Shown: piece by piece, positions 1 through 11,999 of the stretch
Position numbering within the stretch: position 1 is the first letter of the stretch
Layout: each line of letters begins with the position of its first letter
Origin: Micropterix aruncella
Lineage: Eukaryota > Arthropoda > Insecta > Lepidoptera > Micropterigidae
Assembly: GCA_944548615.1 (NCBI GenBank)
Contig: OX155954.1
Coordinates: 7,284,876-7,348,875 of the forward strand
DNA: 64,000 bases
Direction of reading: 5' to 3'
Notes under the pieces: model-generated
Told to the model about the DNA's origin: nothing
The model's input: the letters and a program-made list of their open reading frames with translations, nothing else
Databases searched by the model: none
Position numbers and translations under genes: made by a program

Positions 1-54
1 TTGGTACAGCCAACCGTTGTAATATTAAATAAAAGAAATAATTAAGCAGCTCAT

Positions 55-120
55 ATACGTAAACATATACACACATATATACATATACATACATCCATAC
101 ATACATACACACATAATAAA
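55..120. repeat. Degenerate CATA/ACAC microsatellite
   Basis: Imperfect run of CATA, TATA and ACAC units just inside the left edge. No coding potential. Confidence 0.8.
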
Positions 121-412
121 GCGAATTTGTATTATAGTTCATTGACATTGTTTTGTTTCATTTTTGCTGTGTGTGTTTAAATTCTATATATCTGTATAGT
201 ATATCTTTTTCCTAGTCGCCAAGTGGATATGAACAGACTCACTGAATTTAGGTTGGCTCATGTAAAATATGTCGATATTTTAAAAATTGACCGTAGTACG
301 TGGTCATCAAACGGTACATAACAGTCTTCGGCGTAGCTAGCACTGACACGCGGGACTTCAAATTTACCAGGAGAGCAAACCATTCGAGGCTGTACGAAAA
401 ATGACATTATTG

Positions 413-457
413 GGGTCATTCTAAAATTTTCACCTTACTAGAAGGTGAAATTGACCC
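413..457. other. Imperfect hairpin in otherwise unassigned AT-rich DNA
   Basis: The 9-bp arms TTTCACCTT and AAGGTGAAA enclose a 5-nt loop, with outer GGGTCA/TGACCC arms at the ends. The rest of 120-656 shows no gene or repeat that I recognise. Confidence 0.5.
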
Positions 458-656
458 TCAGTTTAACTTGAAAGGACAATGAGTCCAGAATATAGTAGAA
501 AAACCATAATATAACTACTAATGTGAAAAACGTAATCCTGTCTTCAAAACAGTTCTCAAATATTCCTACATTTCGAATATAATCTTTGGCATAGTGCTAC
601 GTATGCGAGAGAGGGCCGAAATTATAAAAACGATTATAAAACGAAAATTGCCCTAC

Positions 657-1336
657 TTTACTACTACATATTACGCGGAATGAACAAAAATACGAACACC
701 TGCACCTAATTATGCAGGGTAAATACGTAGGGAGAGAGGGTCAGGGAGACGACAGCTATGACTCTTGAGTGAAAAACTTGCTACAGCGGTTCAGAATGGT
801 GTGTATACGAGATAATTATTCCGTTCTGCTGTCTTCAGGCAGTAAGGATATGACCTGTCTGTTATCTTTGGTCGGCTCAACTCACGGTTCAACTCCCATC
901 CGGTAGCCTAATCGAAGAGGGACAAACCTGGAAAGGACTCTCTGAACCCTGTCACCGGTGTGTCGTGGACAGGTGGGATCGGGTCCGATCTGGGGGTTTA
1001 CTACTACATATTACGCGGAATGAACAAAAATACGAACACCTGCACCTAATTATGCAGGGTAAATCCGTAGGGAGAGAGGGTCAGGGAGACGACAGCTATG
1101 ACTCTTGAGTGAAAAACTTGCTACAGCGGTTCAGAATGTTGTGTATACGAGATACTTATTCCGTTCTGCTGTCTTCAGGCAGTAAGGATATGACCTGTCT
1201 GTTATCTTTGGTCGGCTCAACTCACGGTTCAACTCCCATCCGGTAGCCTAATCGAAGAGGGACAAACCTGGAAAGGACTCTCTGAACCCTGTCACCGGTG
1301 TGTCGTGGACAGGTGGGATCGGGTCCGATCTGGGGG
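657..1336 (+). repeat. Tandem duplication, two 340-bp copies
   Basis: Positions 657-996 and 997-1336 are nearly identical and head to tail. I saw only about three substitutions, for example AAATACGTAG against AAATCCGTAG. The right end of the unit continues into a family B repeat. Near identity points to a recent local duplication, or to assembly duplication of one copy. Confidence 0.93.
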
Positions 1337-1500
1337 TACACCTTGCGCATCGTGCGGAGTTAGCCAATCGACTGTGCACTCCGGCGTATAACCGGGCGGT
1401 CGGAAAACGTACGTTTCCCAAGCAGCGGGGGTGCTTTACTGCTGTCAGCTGCGGGGGTGCGTTACTGCTGTCAGCTACTTTTGAAACGAAGCTATCCTAA
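840..1500 (+). repeat. Family B dispersed GC-rich repeat, copy 1
   Basis: This segment shares long stretches with the reverse complement of 46.9-47.15 kb. Shared words include GGAAAGGACTCT, GTGTCGTGGACAGGTGG, TTAGCCAATCGA, ACGTACGTTT and AGCAGCGGGGGT. It is GC-rich against an AT-rich background. No coding frame is conserved between copies and the class of element is unknown. It overlaps the 340-bp duplication. Confidence 0.75.
1425..1476 (+). repeat. 26-bp minisatellite, two units
   Basis: Two adjacent 26-bp units, each starting GCGGGGGTGC and ending CTGCTGTCAGCT, with one visible mismatch. They lie inside family B copy 1. Confidence 0.9.
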
Positions 1501-1579
1501 AAAGAGCGCTACGTTCCGCAAAAAAATCGAACCGAATTGGGGCTAACATCAGGGAGCTAACGGGCCCTTGCTGAGTTGG

Positions 1580-2440
1580 CCACGAAGACCCATTCTGTTC
1601 AAGGTTGGTCACACTCACGGGTCAACACCCATCCGGCGGCCTCCACGCATGAAGTACAAGCCCAGGCAGGACTCTGGCCTTAGGGCTAGTTTCCCTTAGG
1701 AATCGACTTTCTGGTGCTCCTGGACGGTCTGCGCACCGTGCGGCGTAAGCCATTCGACTGTGCACTCTGACTAACAGTCGGAGGAGTCTGGAAGCAGTAC
1801 TGTTTCCTATAGAGCGGGGGTGGTTGCGGACCTTACAGCGACTGCTCTTTAAACGACCATCGGCTACCCGATCCTGGGTGAACAGCCGGGTAAAGGATTC
1901 TGTGGTCCGCGATAGATTCAGTATACACCGTTTCACCGCTTCGTAACGGAGAGGACCGCGCAAGCGACCTCGAACTCGTAACCAATCGAGAGACCGGAGT
2001 AATCGGGTGCAATTGGAAGTAAGGGCGTGAGTGTAAACCCGCTGGGTAACACACCAAGTTATCTCGCGGTTAAGGCGTTGGCCTCTTACGGGCATGTGGC
2101 GGAGCTTGACGGTGGACTGCTTTTGTCCAAGTCTTCTGCGCTCACTTCAGGGAGACAGAACGACTAATCGTTAAAACTTTCTGAGGTGACGGGCTCGCCC
2201 GCTGTAGTTGACAACTCTAGTTGCCGCTAACATCAGGTAGAGGCCAAGCAAGCGACTTCGAGGCCGTGACCAGGCTGGAGGACGGAAAATCTGCCCAAAT
2301 CTGGTAGCAAAGGCATTAAGTCGGCCCTCTGGATTCACTTCACAGTGCCTCGTGGTAAAGCGTTGGAAGTAACACAGTCGACTGTCATTGTCCGCTAAGA
2401 ATTCACGTTCACTAAATGAGAGATAGAAGGGCCTGATGTC
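1580..2440 (+). repeat. Family B dispersed GC-rich repeat, copy 2
   Basis: This copy has the same orientation as copy 1 and runs further. It carries GCGCACCGTGCGGCG and GTGCACTCTGACTAA, also found at 27.06-27.11 kb, and CTCTTACGGGC, also found in reverse at 26.39 and 46.75 kb. An open frame of about 157 codons crosses it on the minus strand, but it is arginine-rich and has no domain that I recognise. I treat it as a by-product of GC-rich repeat DNA. Confidence 0.7.
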
Positions 2441-2639
2441 GTTAAAACTCCCCGGTATGACGTTGTGTTGAAACCCTTAGATGATGTCTGCAAAGAAAGG
2501 GTTGCACTCATGTTCGTCAACGCCCGATGACGGGCATGGCACTTAAGAAGAAAGAGCAACTCATATCGATTGTTCAGCCCTTCCCATCGGCTGAATAAGT
2601 TATTTCCGAGCGCATGCTTACCATCCATCAATAATATAA

Positions 2640-3720
2640 TTCAGCAGAACTAACTCGAATAAATCACTTGTAGAAAATGGAAACGGAAAAGGCGGCTTTT
2701 TTTTAAAGTAAATAAATATGCCACTTCAAATGTAAAGCACCAAGTGTTTCAGGTCAAATATTCCAGAAAGAACCTCATTAAAACAATTCAGCAGTTGGTC
2801 AATTTTATTTGTTCAGTCTTTAATTAATTTACGCTTCATCAGCATTTCTTTAATGAACAAAAGCTTTGTTATTTCAGACACTTCTGCCAGAAATTTATTG
2901 CGAATCGCGTTGAATTATGACAGATGGCTTGAGCGTACCCACGTTTCATTGCGAACAGAGAAGTAATTTACCAAATGCCTGAAATATTACAGCAGGACGA
3001 AACGACACACACCACACGGAAATTTATGGCTTTCAGAGTGGAAGCTGAAAGCACACAATTCTTTTATGCAGGTATGAAATGCAGTGGGCATGGAGGGGAC
3101 GGTCTGCCCAGGCCTCGGCCTCTGGAGGGCCCTCAATGGGTTCCTCGCTGTTTGCAAATATGACGTCTGCAGTGTCTGTGTCATTGGAATGGAAAGATAC
3201 AATTCCTGAAGCTCCTTGCAAGTTATGCGGTTTCAGTGCTATATATATAGGATACTGATACTACAATATCAGATGCGGCTTCTTGGATAGCAAAAGGTTG
3301 AAGGAATCCTAAGTACACACACAATACAGGATGTTCGGTACCTAAAATATATATTTTTCAAGGGATGATTTTGTGCAACTAACTGATTAAGAAAAACTAT
3401 ATATTTGAAGTTTTTTAAGGAGTAAGGAAATATAACATAATATTACATGATAGTATCCTACATAAAAACAAAATACTTGTAAGTATACAAAATAATGTAC
3501 AACTTTTGTTGATTTAGGCCTTATTGACAAATAAAAATTTATATCCGAACGCTGAAATAAAAATGTTTCTTTATCGATAACCAAAGCCTGAATAAAAAAA
3601 CGTAATACATAATTTTAAACTCAGTTCTTCATGTAAAATTATTTCATATTTAAAAAATCCTATTACTTCCAATAACCATTAGTAAAAAAATGCTGCCAAA
3701 AATTTATTTCTTTGTTTTTT
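2640..3720. other. No gene seen (AT-rich spacer)
   Basis: AT-rich sequence with many stops in all frames. A short GC-richer patch near 3090-3140 contains GGAGGGCCCTC. No conserved frame or element boundary is visible. Confidence 0.5.
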
Positions 3721-4230
3721 TATTGTCATATGGTAAGTGCTCAAAGGTCAAATAAATAATTATCTTAATGTCCAAATGCCAATTAATTAGGATAAATTTA
3801 TCGTGTTTAGAATCAAATGAAAAGTCTGATAGAGTACCTTTTGGAAATATACACTGAGAGTTTTTTTATTAGTGACATCCTTAGAATCCGTGATTGAAAA
3901 CATAAGAATCCGTGATTGTTAACATATGCACTCGATCAAAAATCTGAGGTCTCCACACTCGCGAACCGTACACAGGTCTTCTGGTGTTTCACATTTTTAT
4001 ACCTTTTTTTTCGGTATCCCCCCACATACAAAAATATTTAAATGTAAGTATTTATATGGATAAATAGACAAACCACCAAGGCAACCGACTAAAGTGCGGC
4101 GGCGGCGCAGCGACGCGCGACCGTTTCAAGATACCTGCCGCAGGACATAGGACGAACTTTATTCTCTAACGAAACGAACAATTGCGAACAATTTTTTTCT
4201 AATAATTCTTAATACAACATTTCACTTTGT
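3720..4230 (+). repeat. Family A dispersed repeat, copy 1
   Basis: This copy carries the family A landmarks in order: AATGTCCAAATG, ATCGTGTTTAG, ATCAAATGAAA, TGATAGAGTA, then GGCAACCGACT, GCGGCGGCGGCG and GATACCTGCCGCAGG. The same series occurs at 47.84-48.9 kb, in reverse at 49.97-50.47 kb, and in part at 13.0-13.7 kb. The family has no visible coding capacity and is of unknown class. Confidence 0.75.
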
Positions 4231-4329
4231 GTAAGGGGTCTAATTATATTACTAAGCTCTACTGAAACCATGGAGCGCACTGAAGTGCGCCCAACTCAAA
4301 CTTAATAGGTTGGCCAAAATATTTCGGAA

Positions 4330-5130
4330 GAAATAGAGTCAAACAAGGTTGCATAATATCACCTCTGTTTTTCAATCTTTACTCTGAGTTCAGCTTTGGA
4401 AACACTACATAAATCCGAAAATAGTGTCAAGGTAAATGGTGTAAACATCAACAATATAAGATACGTGAATGATACTGTAGTGATAGCCAGAAGCGTAGAA
4501 GGACTCCAGCTCTCATTAACAATGTTCAAGAGTATATGACTAATATATGTTGAAGCCAAACACCACAAATTCAGTAGAGTACCCGTTCACACACCTGCAG
4601 TGTCAGTTATAGCTTACGGAATTCTACTGGGAAAGACTTATAACATTATTTACCTTGGCTGCATTTTGCATGATAACTGGGAAATCTGTATTGAAAAACC
4701 CAGAAGTGCATTCGTTAAGATAAAGTATTTTGCGAAAGAAACATCAACCTACACCTGAGGGTTAGACTTCTAGGAATCATATGTGACGGAAAGCTGGGCA
4801 CTTCCAGACACGTTGTTGAGAAAGCTTGTAGCCTTAGAAATGCGGTCTATCGGAGGATACTACATATAAACTGCATTGACAGAGTCAACAATGAAGATTT
4901 CTTAAAGCGTTTGAGCAGTAACATAGAAATGTCAACGACTACAAAGATTCGCAAACGACATCGAATACTTTGTTCATGCCATGTGTCATTCCGAAAGATA
5001 CAACAATTAAGCATCTAATAATATAATTTAAGGCAAAATACCTGGAAGGGGGTGCGGAATGAAGAAGAACATCTTGGCTCCGTGGTCTGCGGCAATAGTT
5101 TCAGAAATCTACGTTATTACACTAATAATT
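4330..5130 (+). pseudogene. Decayed LINE reverse transcriptase, RTE-like
   Basis: This is a remnant of a non-LTR retrotransposon reverse transcriptase, which would copy element RNA at a nicked chromosome. From 4335 one frame reads RVKQGCIISPLFFNLYSE, which matches RT motif 4. Around 4450-4500 comes INNIRYVNDTVVIARS, where YVND replaces the catalytic YADD, so an essential aspartate is lost. Further on, in changing frames, are YLGCIL, YRRILHIN with DRVNNEDFL, and a piece like the C-terminal SERYN...GKIPG region. Several stops and frame changes separate the blocks, so it cannot be active. The block order and the C-terminal wording fit the RTE-like endonuclease-reverse transcriptases common in Lepidoptera, but the clade is inferred from memory of family patterns. 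Confidence 0.8.
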
Positions 5131-5164
5131 TTGCCATGGCCGGAAATCCGCCCTTACAAAATAA

Positions 5165-5208
5165 TTCGTATGTACGTACAATACGTACCTACGTACCTAC
5201 GTACGTCA
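5165..5208. repeat. TACG-type microsatellite
   Basis: Imperfect GTAC/TACG units (GTACGTAC, ACGTACCTACGTACC) with local palindromes. The surrounding DNA from 5140 to 6430 holds no gene that I can support. Confidence 0.75.
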
Positions 5209-6436
5209 TGCAAAATGATGAGCAAAATTTTACTGCTTCACTTTACGTTTCTATTGCTCCCTAATTTACGTGAATTATTTACGTTCAATATTTTTTTCAT
5301 TGTAGGTATAATTTAGTAAATTAAAGCTATGATAATAAAATGGTTCAATCTTGTAGTTTTAAGTAATAATCCTCTTGTGAAATCCGATTTAGCAACCAAA
5401 AGCATACACTTGCCAAAAGGCACGCTTTTGCAAGTTAAATTGAAAACGTAATAGGACTCAAATCAACACTCGACCAGACGGCACGAAAATCCGATATTAC
5501 TCGACGGCAACTTTCCACAAATATTTGCCTAGCGATGAGAATATTATAGCAGCTATCGTAAGCACAAATTCAGGCGCTCTCCCGCGAGCGGCCAAGAGGC
5601 GAAAGAAATTGCCTGGCTTTGAATAAAATTTTTGCCGTGTAAACGCAGTGTAAAAATTAGCATAAGCGGTATAATGCGCTAAGACGTGCAAGGAATAATT
5701 CGCTACTTTAATTAAATACTTTGGTGCATGTTGTAATTCGACAAATATTATGGCAATTTGACTACAGTTTTAAGGAATGAAATTCTGGGGACCATTTGGC
5801 TTTGCTCCCCGTTTTACCAAAAACTCTCTTCACGTAGTATATATGCATTTTAAAATTCTGAAAAATTGGGCAAACTGATGAAGACTGGTTTCATTATCAA
5901 TAGTGGTATTTATAAAACACTATAATATTCACAGCAACAAATGCCAAAATTATTAAATCCACAGAAAAGATTGAAATATTGGGAGAATCGTATAGAAATT
6001 TTCACAAAAATAATTAAATGAAGTCAAATAATATTAATTTTGTTGACAGGTTCATACCTTTATTTTTTGGTTACTACATATGTCTTTACCAATTATTAAG
6101 AAGTATTAAACTTCTAAGGACCAAAATGTCATTACATTGCGGCCATATACAAAAGCGATATATACTATATACAAAAAGCAAAGATATAAAATATACACGT
6201 CTCGAGGATTTCAAATTCTTTATAGTAATTAATTGCTAACATATAAATACAATCCCAATTGCACAATGTTGATATTTTCACAGTGCAGGTAATAGTTACT
6301 TGACATATCGACTATTAATAATAATAGAACCATTTTTTTTAAAATCTAATACTTAATTCATATATTTTGCGTAACGAAAATAATTCAATTGATTTCGGTA
6401 AAATCATAAAAGTTTCTTGAAGTAAGGTTACCCTGT

Positions 6437-6624
<188 letters not shown>

Positions 6625-6639
6625 GTTTCCATACTTTTG

Positions 6640-7045
6640 CCGACAACTCCATTATTTGGGTGCTTCATTGCAGCCAATAATCAATAAATATACCTAGATA
6701 TTTAAGGTTATCAACTTTTTTGAGAGCAACACGACTACAATTTTCTGAGTTAAGACAATCTCTGTGGAGTTTCAGAATATGCTATTGTTTTGGTTGAGCT
6801 ACACTGGTGGCACTAAATATTATGTACACATTTTTGCGCATTGAATGAAAGTAGTGCACCAGCTTACCACATTATTACCTTCTGGAGGCGCAGAATTGCT
6901 TTTTCGAATGTTTTCTTCCAAGTTTGTCCTTTGAAAAATAGAGCGGTGTCATCGATAAAGTAACAACTTGTCCACCTTATTACAAAGTTCATTTAAATAT
7001 AAATTAAAATTAATAATGGACCAAGGACACTTATATATTATTTTT
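6640..7045 (-). pseudogene. Decayed LINE reverse transcriptase, Jockey/CR1-like
   Basis: Read on the minus strand, this stretch resembles the palm domain of a non-LTR reverse transcriptase. Upstream is LYLNELCN, like the YINDLC that precedes the active site. Then comes FIDDTALFFKGQTWKKTFEK at about 6959 downward; the DD pair is kept but YADD has become FIDD. After a gap with stops and a frame change comes [15 protein letters not shown], the motif after the palm. The 5' part and the C-terminus are missing, and the TA microsatellite lies directly next to the 3' side. The wording is closest to the LINE at 16.0-18.4 kb (YADDTVILFKGSNW), but it is a separate and much older copy or a relative. Confidence 0.8.
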
Positions 7046-7957
7046 ATAAACAGGGAAACACAACGCAATGGAAGAAGAAGGGCAGGTACGATCGCACGCA
7101 GACGCTACTGGCAGAGGGCACGGAGTTCGACACTCCAGACGAAATCGATACATTCCTAATTTACACGCAAAGTCACGGTATACAGTAAATGGCAAACCGA
7201 AATCGAAACTTATTTATGTGAATATATCTTTCATTGTTGGTTCCCGCCTAAAACCGATTTATTTGATTGATGGTGACGTCACGCAATGACAAGTGACGTC
7301 ATCGCCAACGGTATTTTGTCATTGTCCCCATTTTGGAGTGACAGCGGTTTCGTTGGCGCGAAATTGATACGATGCACGGAGGGAAAATACGGGCTTCATT
7401 ATCGAGGAATGAGAAAATATTATGTGTCCATTATTCAGAGGAAAACTTGAAAATTGAGGAATCAAACATACTATGGTGCAATTTTGACACTCCATTTTAT
7501 GAACAGCATTTCTAATATGTATATTTTTTTGTAGAATCGCGTCTAGCTTTATTTGGAAAATAATGTGTTTAGATAGAAGGATTTTTCTAAGTAAAAATCA
7601 TCTATTATTTTTGTTTTTATTGTGTTTTATTATTGAAAAAAATATATACTAAATATCCGAAAGTTGAACATAAAAAAATGTTTTCTGGCGATCAGAAGCA
7701 GGAACCAAAAAAGGTATTGATATTTCTTGGTGCTGGATCCTATTGATGCTATTCCTATTGGCATCAGATCACCCAAAGCCACATTACATATCAAGTACCT
7801 GCCAGGAAAGCAATAGAAGCAAAGCAGAAATAACAACGAAAAAGCAATTTAATTATAAATCGGTTAATGCCCTTTTCTTAAAAAGACTAGACGCCATTTC
7901 GATCAAGTTGAAAATTTAGTTTTGTTTCTTTTTTTTAACTCATTTCTTTTTCCTTTA
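7046..7957. other. No gene seen; spacer with two CRE-type octamers
   Basis: AT-rich spacer between two minus-strand LINE relics. The only notable words are the paired TGACGTCA octamers near 7274-7301. Short frames show no known domain. Confidence 0.45.
7274..7301. promoter_or_regulatory. Pair of TGACGTCA palindromes 20 bp apart
   Basis: Two perfect cAMP-response-element octamers lie at 7274-7281 and 7294-7301. The consensus is known to bind CREB/ATF bZIP factors. No gene start is visible beside them, so a regulatory role is only a possibility. Confidence 0.35.
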
Positions 7958-9700
7958 ATTTTATTTATTTATTTATTTATTTAAGAATTAATTACTATAA
8001 AACATTGATCTGCTTATAAAAATAACCGGAACCGAATGGCAAAACCTTAACCTTTTGCTTATTTGATTCTGTCACCCAACTGTGACTAGCCCGTTCTAGG
8101 GTGTACAGGACTCTAATATTACAATCAATTATGTACAAGTTTTAGTAAAAAGCTAATAACACTAAATTGCCTTAAAATGTGATATTAAAAAAAAGAATAT
8201 TAATTAAAAAATATTAAAAAATATTACAATAAATAAAATAAGATTCAATTCCATTCCATATAATCGGCAATAAATATAATATAAAATTCGATTAAATAAT
8301 TTAAATAAAGTTATATGTGAGAAAAGAAAGAAACAGTTATTATTTTTTTGATATACTTATGTTAAGTAATATAGAATTTAATATACAAAAAACCTAGTCA
8401 AAAAAAGTACAATTCATTGAAAAAAAATATTATTTGACTTCAAGTCAAATAATTTTTGGTAATTAGTTCAATGTAAAAATATACTCTACATACATGTATA
8501 AAAATATGTTAATAATTTGTGCACCTAAGTTTTATTAAACTATTATTTCTAACATTTGATGTTTGGTTAGTCTGTCATGATGCGATAACCATTTCTTTAA
8601 TTTATTTTTGAATTTCCTAAACGTCAAATTCATTTTTATTTTCATATTGATCAGATTGTAAAATCTCGGCGTAATGAAAAAGTAATGTCTTTTTCCAAAT
8701 GATGTTTTCATTCTGGGTATTATTAAGCTATTTTCTAAAACTTGTCTCGTTGGTCTTCGGTTCTGAATTATTCCTAAATTTGAATTATTGTCCAAAAATA
8801 GCTTCAAGATGGAAGTTTTTAGAAAAAGTCGCCTTCAATCAAGGACTTTAGCTTCCTTATAAAGTTTAATATTGGGATGGCGGTATGGTCTACGTAAAAT
8901 AATTTTTAATATAAATTTCTGCGCAACTTGCAATGGCTCTAGCAGGTTTTTACCACATCCACCCCATCCAATTATGCTGTAAGTAATAAGCGAATTACAT
9001 GAAGCATAATAAACAGTTTTTAGTATTTTGGAATCCAGAATATTCCTCAGTTCTTTGAAAACATATCCAAGGATTCGCACCTTCGCAGCCACGTTATGTA
9101 TATGAGAGTCCCAACGGAGAAAGCAATCTAGAGTGATACCTAGGTATTTTCAAGATATTTCTCTTTGCAGAGGCTGACAGTTACAAGACCGCATTCGTGT
9201 ACTACAATAGTTCTATTAGTAGTGGGTTGACCACCAGAGATCAATTTTTTTTTATTTTAAGTGACATGTATTTGGTTTTGCCAACATTAAGCGTTAACAT
9301 AAAGTTTCCTAGCCAATTTTTACCAATTTCCATGCCCTCGTTTGCTTTCTCAAATATGTAATCCCAGTTTGAACCCTTGAATAGTATAACAGTGTCATCG
9401 GCATATGTGATGATTTTACCTACTGGTAACTGACATAGGTCGTTTATGTAGACGAGGAATAAAATGGGTCCAAAACGCAACCCTGTGGCACACCATACGT
9501 GAGATGCTGGCTTTTACTCTGGATGCCCTGAATGGTAATATCGATGTAGTTTACCTTATCAGCTAAACTTTAATAGTATAAAAATTCCAATAGTTTTTCC
9601 ATAATAATACCTGGTTTTAAAGTGTTTATTTCGCAGAAGACGCTTGTTATGGCCAGATGTTGCATTTTTGAGAATGGCGACTATTACTATCGTATCAAAA
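7958..9700 (-). mobile_element. LINE family 1, copy 1 (5'-truncated, broken)
   Basis: This is a minus-strand copy of the element at 16.0-18.4 kb. The 3' end is the TAAA-type tail at 7958-7983, followed inward by the same 3' UTR (GGTTTTGCCATTCGG type, then the TGGGTGACAGAA region). Homology runs to the region just before the VPQG motif near 9490-9540 and then fades by about 9650. The coding part is split. The YADD region is open on 9241-9480, the thumb region on 8838-9092, and the C-terminus on 8538-8807. Between 9092 and 9241 the frame is damaged. No endonuclease domain is present. Confidence 0.9.
8535..9480 (-). pseudogene. Reverse transcriptase pseudogene of LINE copy 1
   Basis: The upstream block contains GPILFLVYINDLC, TYADDTVILFKGSNW and WLGNFMLTLNVGKTKYM, so the catalytic YADD is kept. 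Just before it the usual GSVLGP is shortened and altered. A frame break between 9092 and 9241 destroys the region that reads KYLGITLD in the sister copy. The next block starts in AAKVRILGYVFKEL and ends in KEAKVLD at a TGA (8835-8837). The same frame then continues for about 100 codons to MLEIIV. The TGA lies at the same place as in the other copy. The protein would have acted in target-primed reverse transcription; it is inactive here. Confidence 0.85.
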
Positions 9701-10051
9701 ACCTTTGAAGCCTAGTCACGTAATTTCAAAAGCTTAGAATTCAGTAATCTTACTCTTCCTTAATTCCCAAAAGTCCCATTTCAACTTATGGGTTCCACCG
9801 ATTATGAACGAGTGACTGTTATATGTTTTTTCTACACAAAATGTATTTTTTGATATGATTCTTCTCGATTATTGAATTATTAGTGTTTTTGTTTAATGAA
9901 GGAGTCGCGTACCAAAGATTTAACGAATGTGCTCTTTATTCACGTACAGGCGAGAAAGAAATGCCACGATACTTTCTAGGCACTGTCTTGTCCGAAATGT
10001 TGTAAATCGTTTTATTTTTGTAACTTGTTGCATACAAATTGTAAGCAGTTT

Positions 10052-10537
10052 TACAAAGTTGGGATCAGAGCCAGGGATGTCGCCAGGCTAAAGCCATGAT
10101 GGAGCAACCACTACAAAAGAAAACCAAGGCCCTACTTGACATGAGCAAGAAGAACCTTTGAACCACTATCGGTCTCCTCACCGGACACACGACCCTTAGA
10201 GCACATCTATTCAACCTTGGCCTGACCGAGAGCAAGGACTGCCGAATATGTGGCAAAGAACCTGAAGACAGCATACACATCGTTGGTCGCTGTCCAGGCA
10301 TCGCCGCTAAAAGACACAGTTTACTGGGACGAGCCTTTCTCGAACCTAGCGATCTGCCCAACTCGAAGGTCAGTGATCTACTTGGACTGGTAAGAAGCAC
10401 TGGGCTACTAGCTGACCACTGACCTAACCACATAGTGGGTAGTTACAAAAGATCTTATAGATCTAGGTGACATCAAGGGCTGGAAACAACCCCCCCCCCC
10501 CACTCCGTCAACTACTACTACTAGTACAAAGTTGGGA
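10052..10537 (+). mobile_element. R1-type LINE 3' end with 13-bp target duplication
   Basis: The insertion is bounded by the direct repeat TACAAAGTTGGGA at 10052-10064 and 10525-10537. It ends in a C-run followed by ACT repeats. The interior encodes the C-terminus of a LINE. The structure is that of a strongly 5'-truncated target-primed insertion, with only about 460 bp kept. Perfect flanking repeats suggest a fairly recent insertion. Confidence 0.9.
10105..10422 (+). pseudogene. C-terminal zinc-knuckle fragment of an R1-like LINE ORF2
   Basis: The frame reads LLTGHTTLRAHLFNLGL, then CRICGKEPEDSIHIVGRC, a Cys-X2-Cys-X7-His-X4-Cys zinc knuckle of the kind found after the RNase H-like region in R1, LOA and Jockey group LINEs. 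It ends at TGA (10420-10422). One in-frame TGA interrupts it (10159-10161), after SKKNL. The reverse transcriptase itself is absent because of 5' truncation. The knuckle is thought to bind nucleic acid in the intact protein. A long minus-strand frame over the same DNA is only a shadow. Confidence 0.82.
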
Positions 10538-10539
10538 AA

Positions 10540-11995
10540 GACACTATAGTTGCTTTCCTCGCTACTTATATAACATCTCAACGAAATGAGAAACTAATAT
10601 TTTTTCTCATTTTTCGCATGGACATGATATCGTTAAAAATATCAAAAATACGTGCCTTAAAATATTTACTATCAATGAATTATATGCGGGCGATGAATGA
10701 ATGACTTATATATTTGTGAGACACCAATTCTTCTACAATAACTTTATCGCTATTCATGCATCTACGTAAAAATCGAGTTTAAGAGCCGTAAGAAAACCCT
10801 GTTTCTCTTTATATAAAAAGATGTGCATGTTAAACACTATACTAATGCAATGAGCTATATATCTCATTCCTATTGAAATCCCCGTCATTAGGTCCTAAAA
10901 TGCACATCCGCATAGTTTACCCTATTCTATTTGCACAGCAGATGTTCGCCGCATCAATTCTACACCATCCCCTTTATCCCTTCCCCACCCACCCACTACG
11001 TAGCCTTGCTATCCCGAAGCGGCGCCTGGACCATCGTTACTCCCGCCTTTTAATTAAAGCTTGTGCTGAACGCTCTACGGACACGTGTACTCGTATATAC
11101 ATAAATAATTACGCTATACTAAAATGCTGCAGCGTCCTATTTTATAATGGACGAATTTCGAACACGTTTTAAATAGGAGAGCTCATCTGTACTGGGTTGT
11201 CGTTTGTGTGGTAATAATCCCATGTAGGTACTAGTGAATATTCTGCGAACACTTTATCTGCTTAGGTTATGGCTTTAATACCTCATATTGTTTAATTGTC
11301 AAAACTACGCTAAATAAAAGTATTTTACGTGCCCGAATATTTAGAAACCCAGACCAATCAGGCCCAAAAAATTCAGTGTTTTTTTTGGACAAGTAGCACT
11401 ACTGTCATTTACCGTGGAGTGGATATTTATCAATTTGAAGATTCAAATTGAAATAAAATTTTAAATATTCAATACTTTTTTGTTCTGTATATAACGAACA
11501 TAATAAATAAAAAAACAACAATACATTTTAGTTTTCATTTAATTTAAAACAGTATATTTAATCTTCAACACTAGGTGAGATTGCTAATAGCAATGTGAAT
11601 GCACAGATTATTACAGATACAAAACGATTATTAATTTTCTGTATTTTGTTTGAAATATTTCCTATTTTGATCATTAGTTAGTGATTATTAGTTATAATTT
11701 GTAATGCTAACAGTTATATATATTTATTTTTTCTTCTTTTACAAATTGCCGAATATATTTAAATATAAAACTAGAGTGCTCGCTGCCCTGGAGCTAGTCC
11801 GGGCACTCAGTTGGGCAGCAGCAGTAGGTACATACATGCTAATGCTCAATCGGCCGTGATCCATTTTGATTTTGATCTTAATAATATAAATAATTGTTTA
11901 TTGATATGAATATTAGTGATTTGATATCATATCAGTACTTCGGTTTGTTGTTGTTTAATTTTGATTTTGGTATACAATATACAATATACTGGGAT
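10540..11995. other. No gene seen
   Basis: AT-rich spacer. An open stretch of about 99 codons at 10873-11172 has no recognisable motif and ordinary spacer composition. Near 11780-11830 is a short GC-rich patch with CTGGAGCTAGTCCGG. Confidence 0.45.
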
Positions 11996-11999
11996 TTAA

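Noticed and set aside
1622..2095. Minus-strand frame of 157 codons
   Set aside because: It lies in a GC-rich repeat; other family B copies do not keep the frame and no domain is visible.
2055..2095. tRNA-like start (GCGGTTAAGGCGTTGG)
   Set aside because: No acceptor stem, anticodon arm or T arm follows at the right distance; the same words recur in other family B copies without tRNA structure.
10065..10433. Minus-strand frame of 122 codons
   Set aside because: It is the shadow of the R1-like C-terminus, whose zinc knuckle is on the plus strand.
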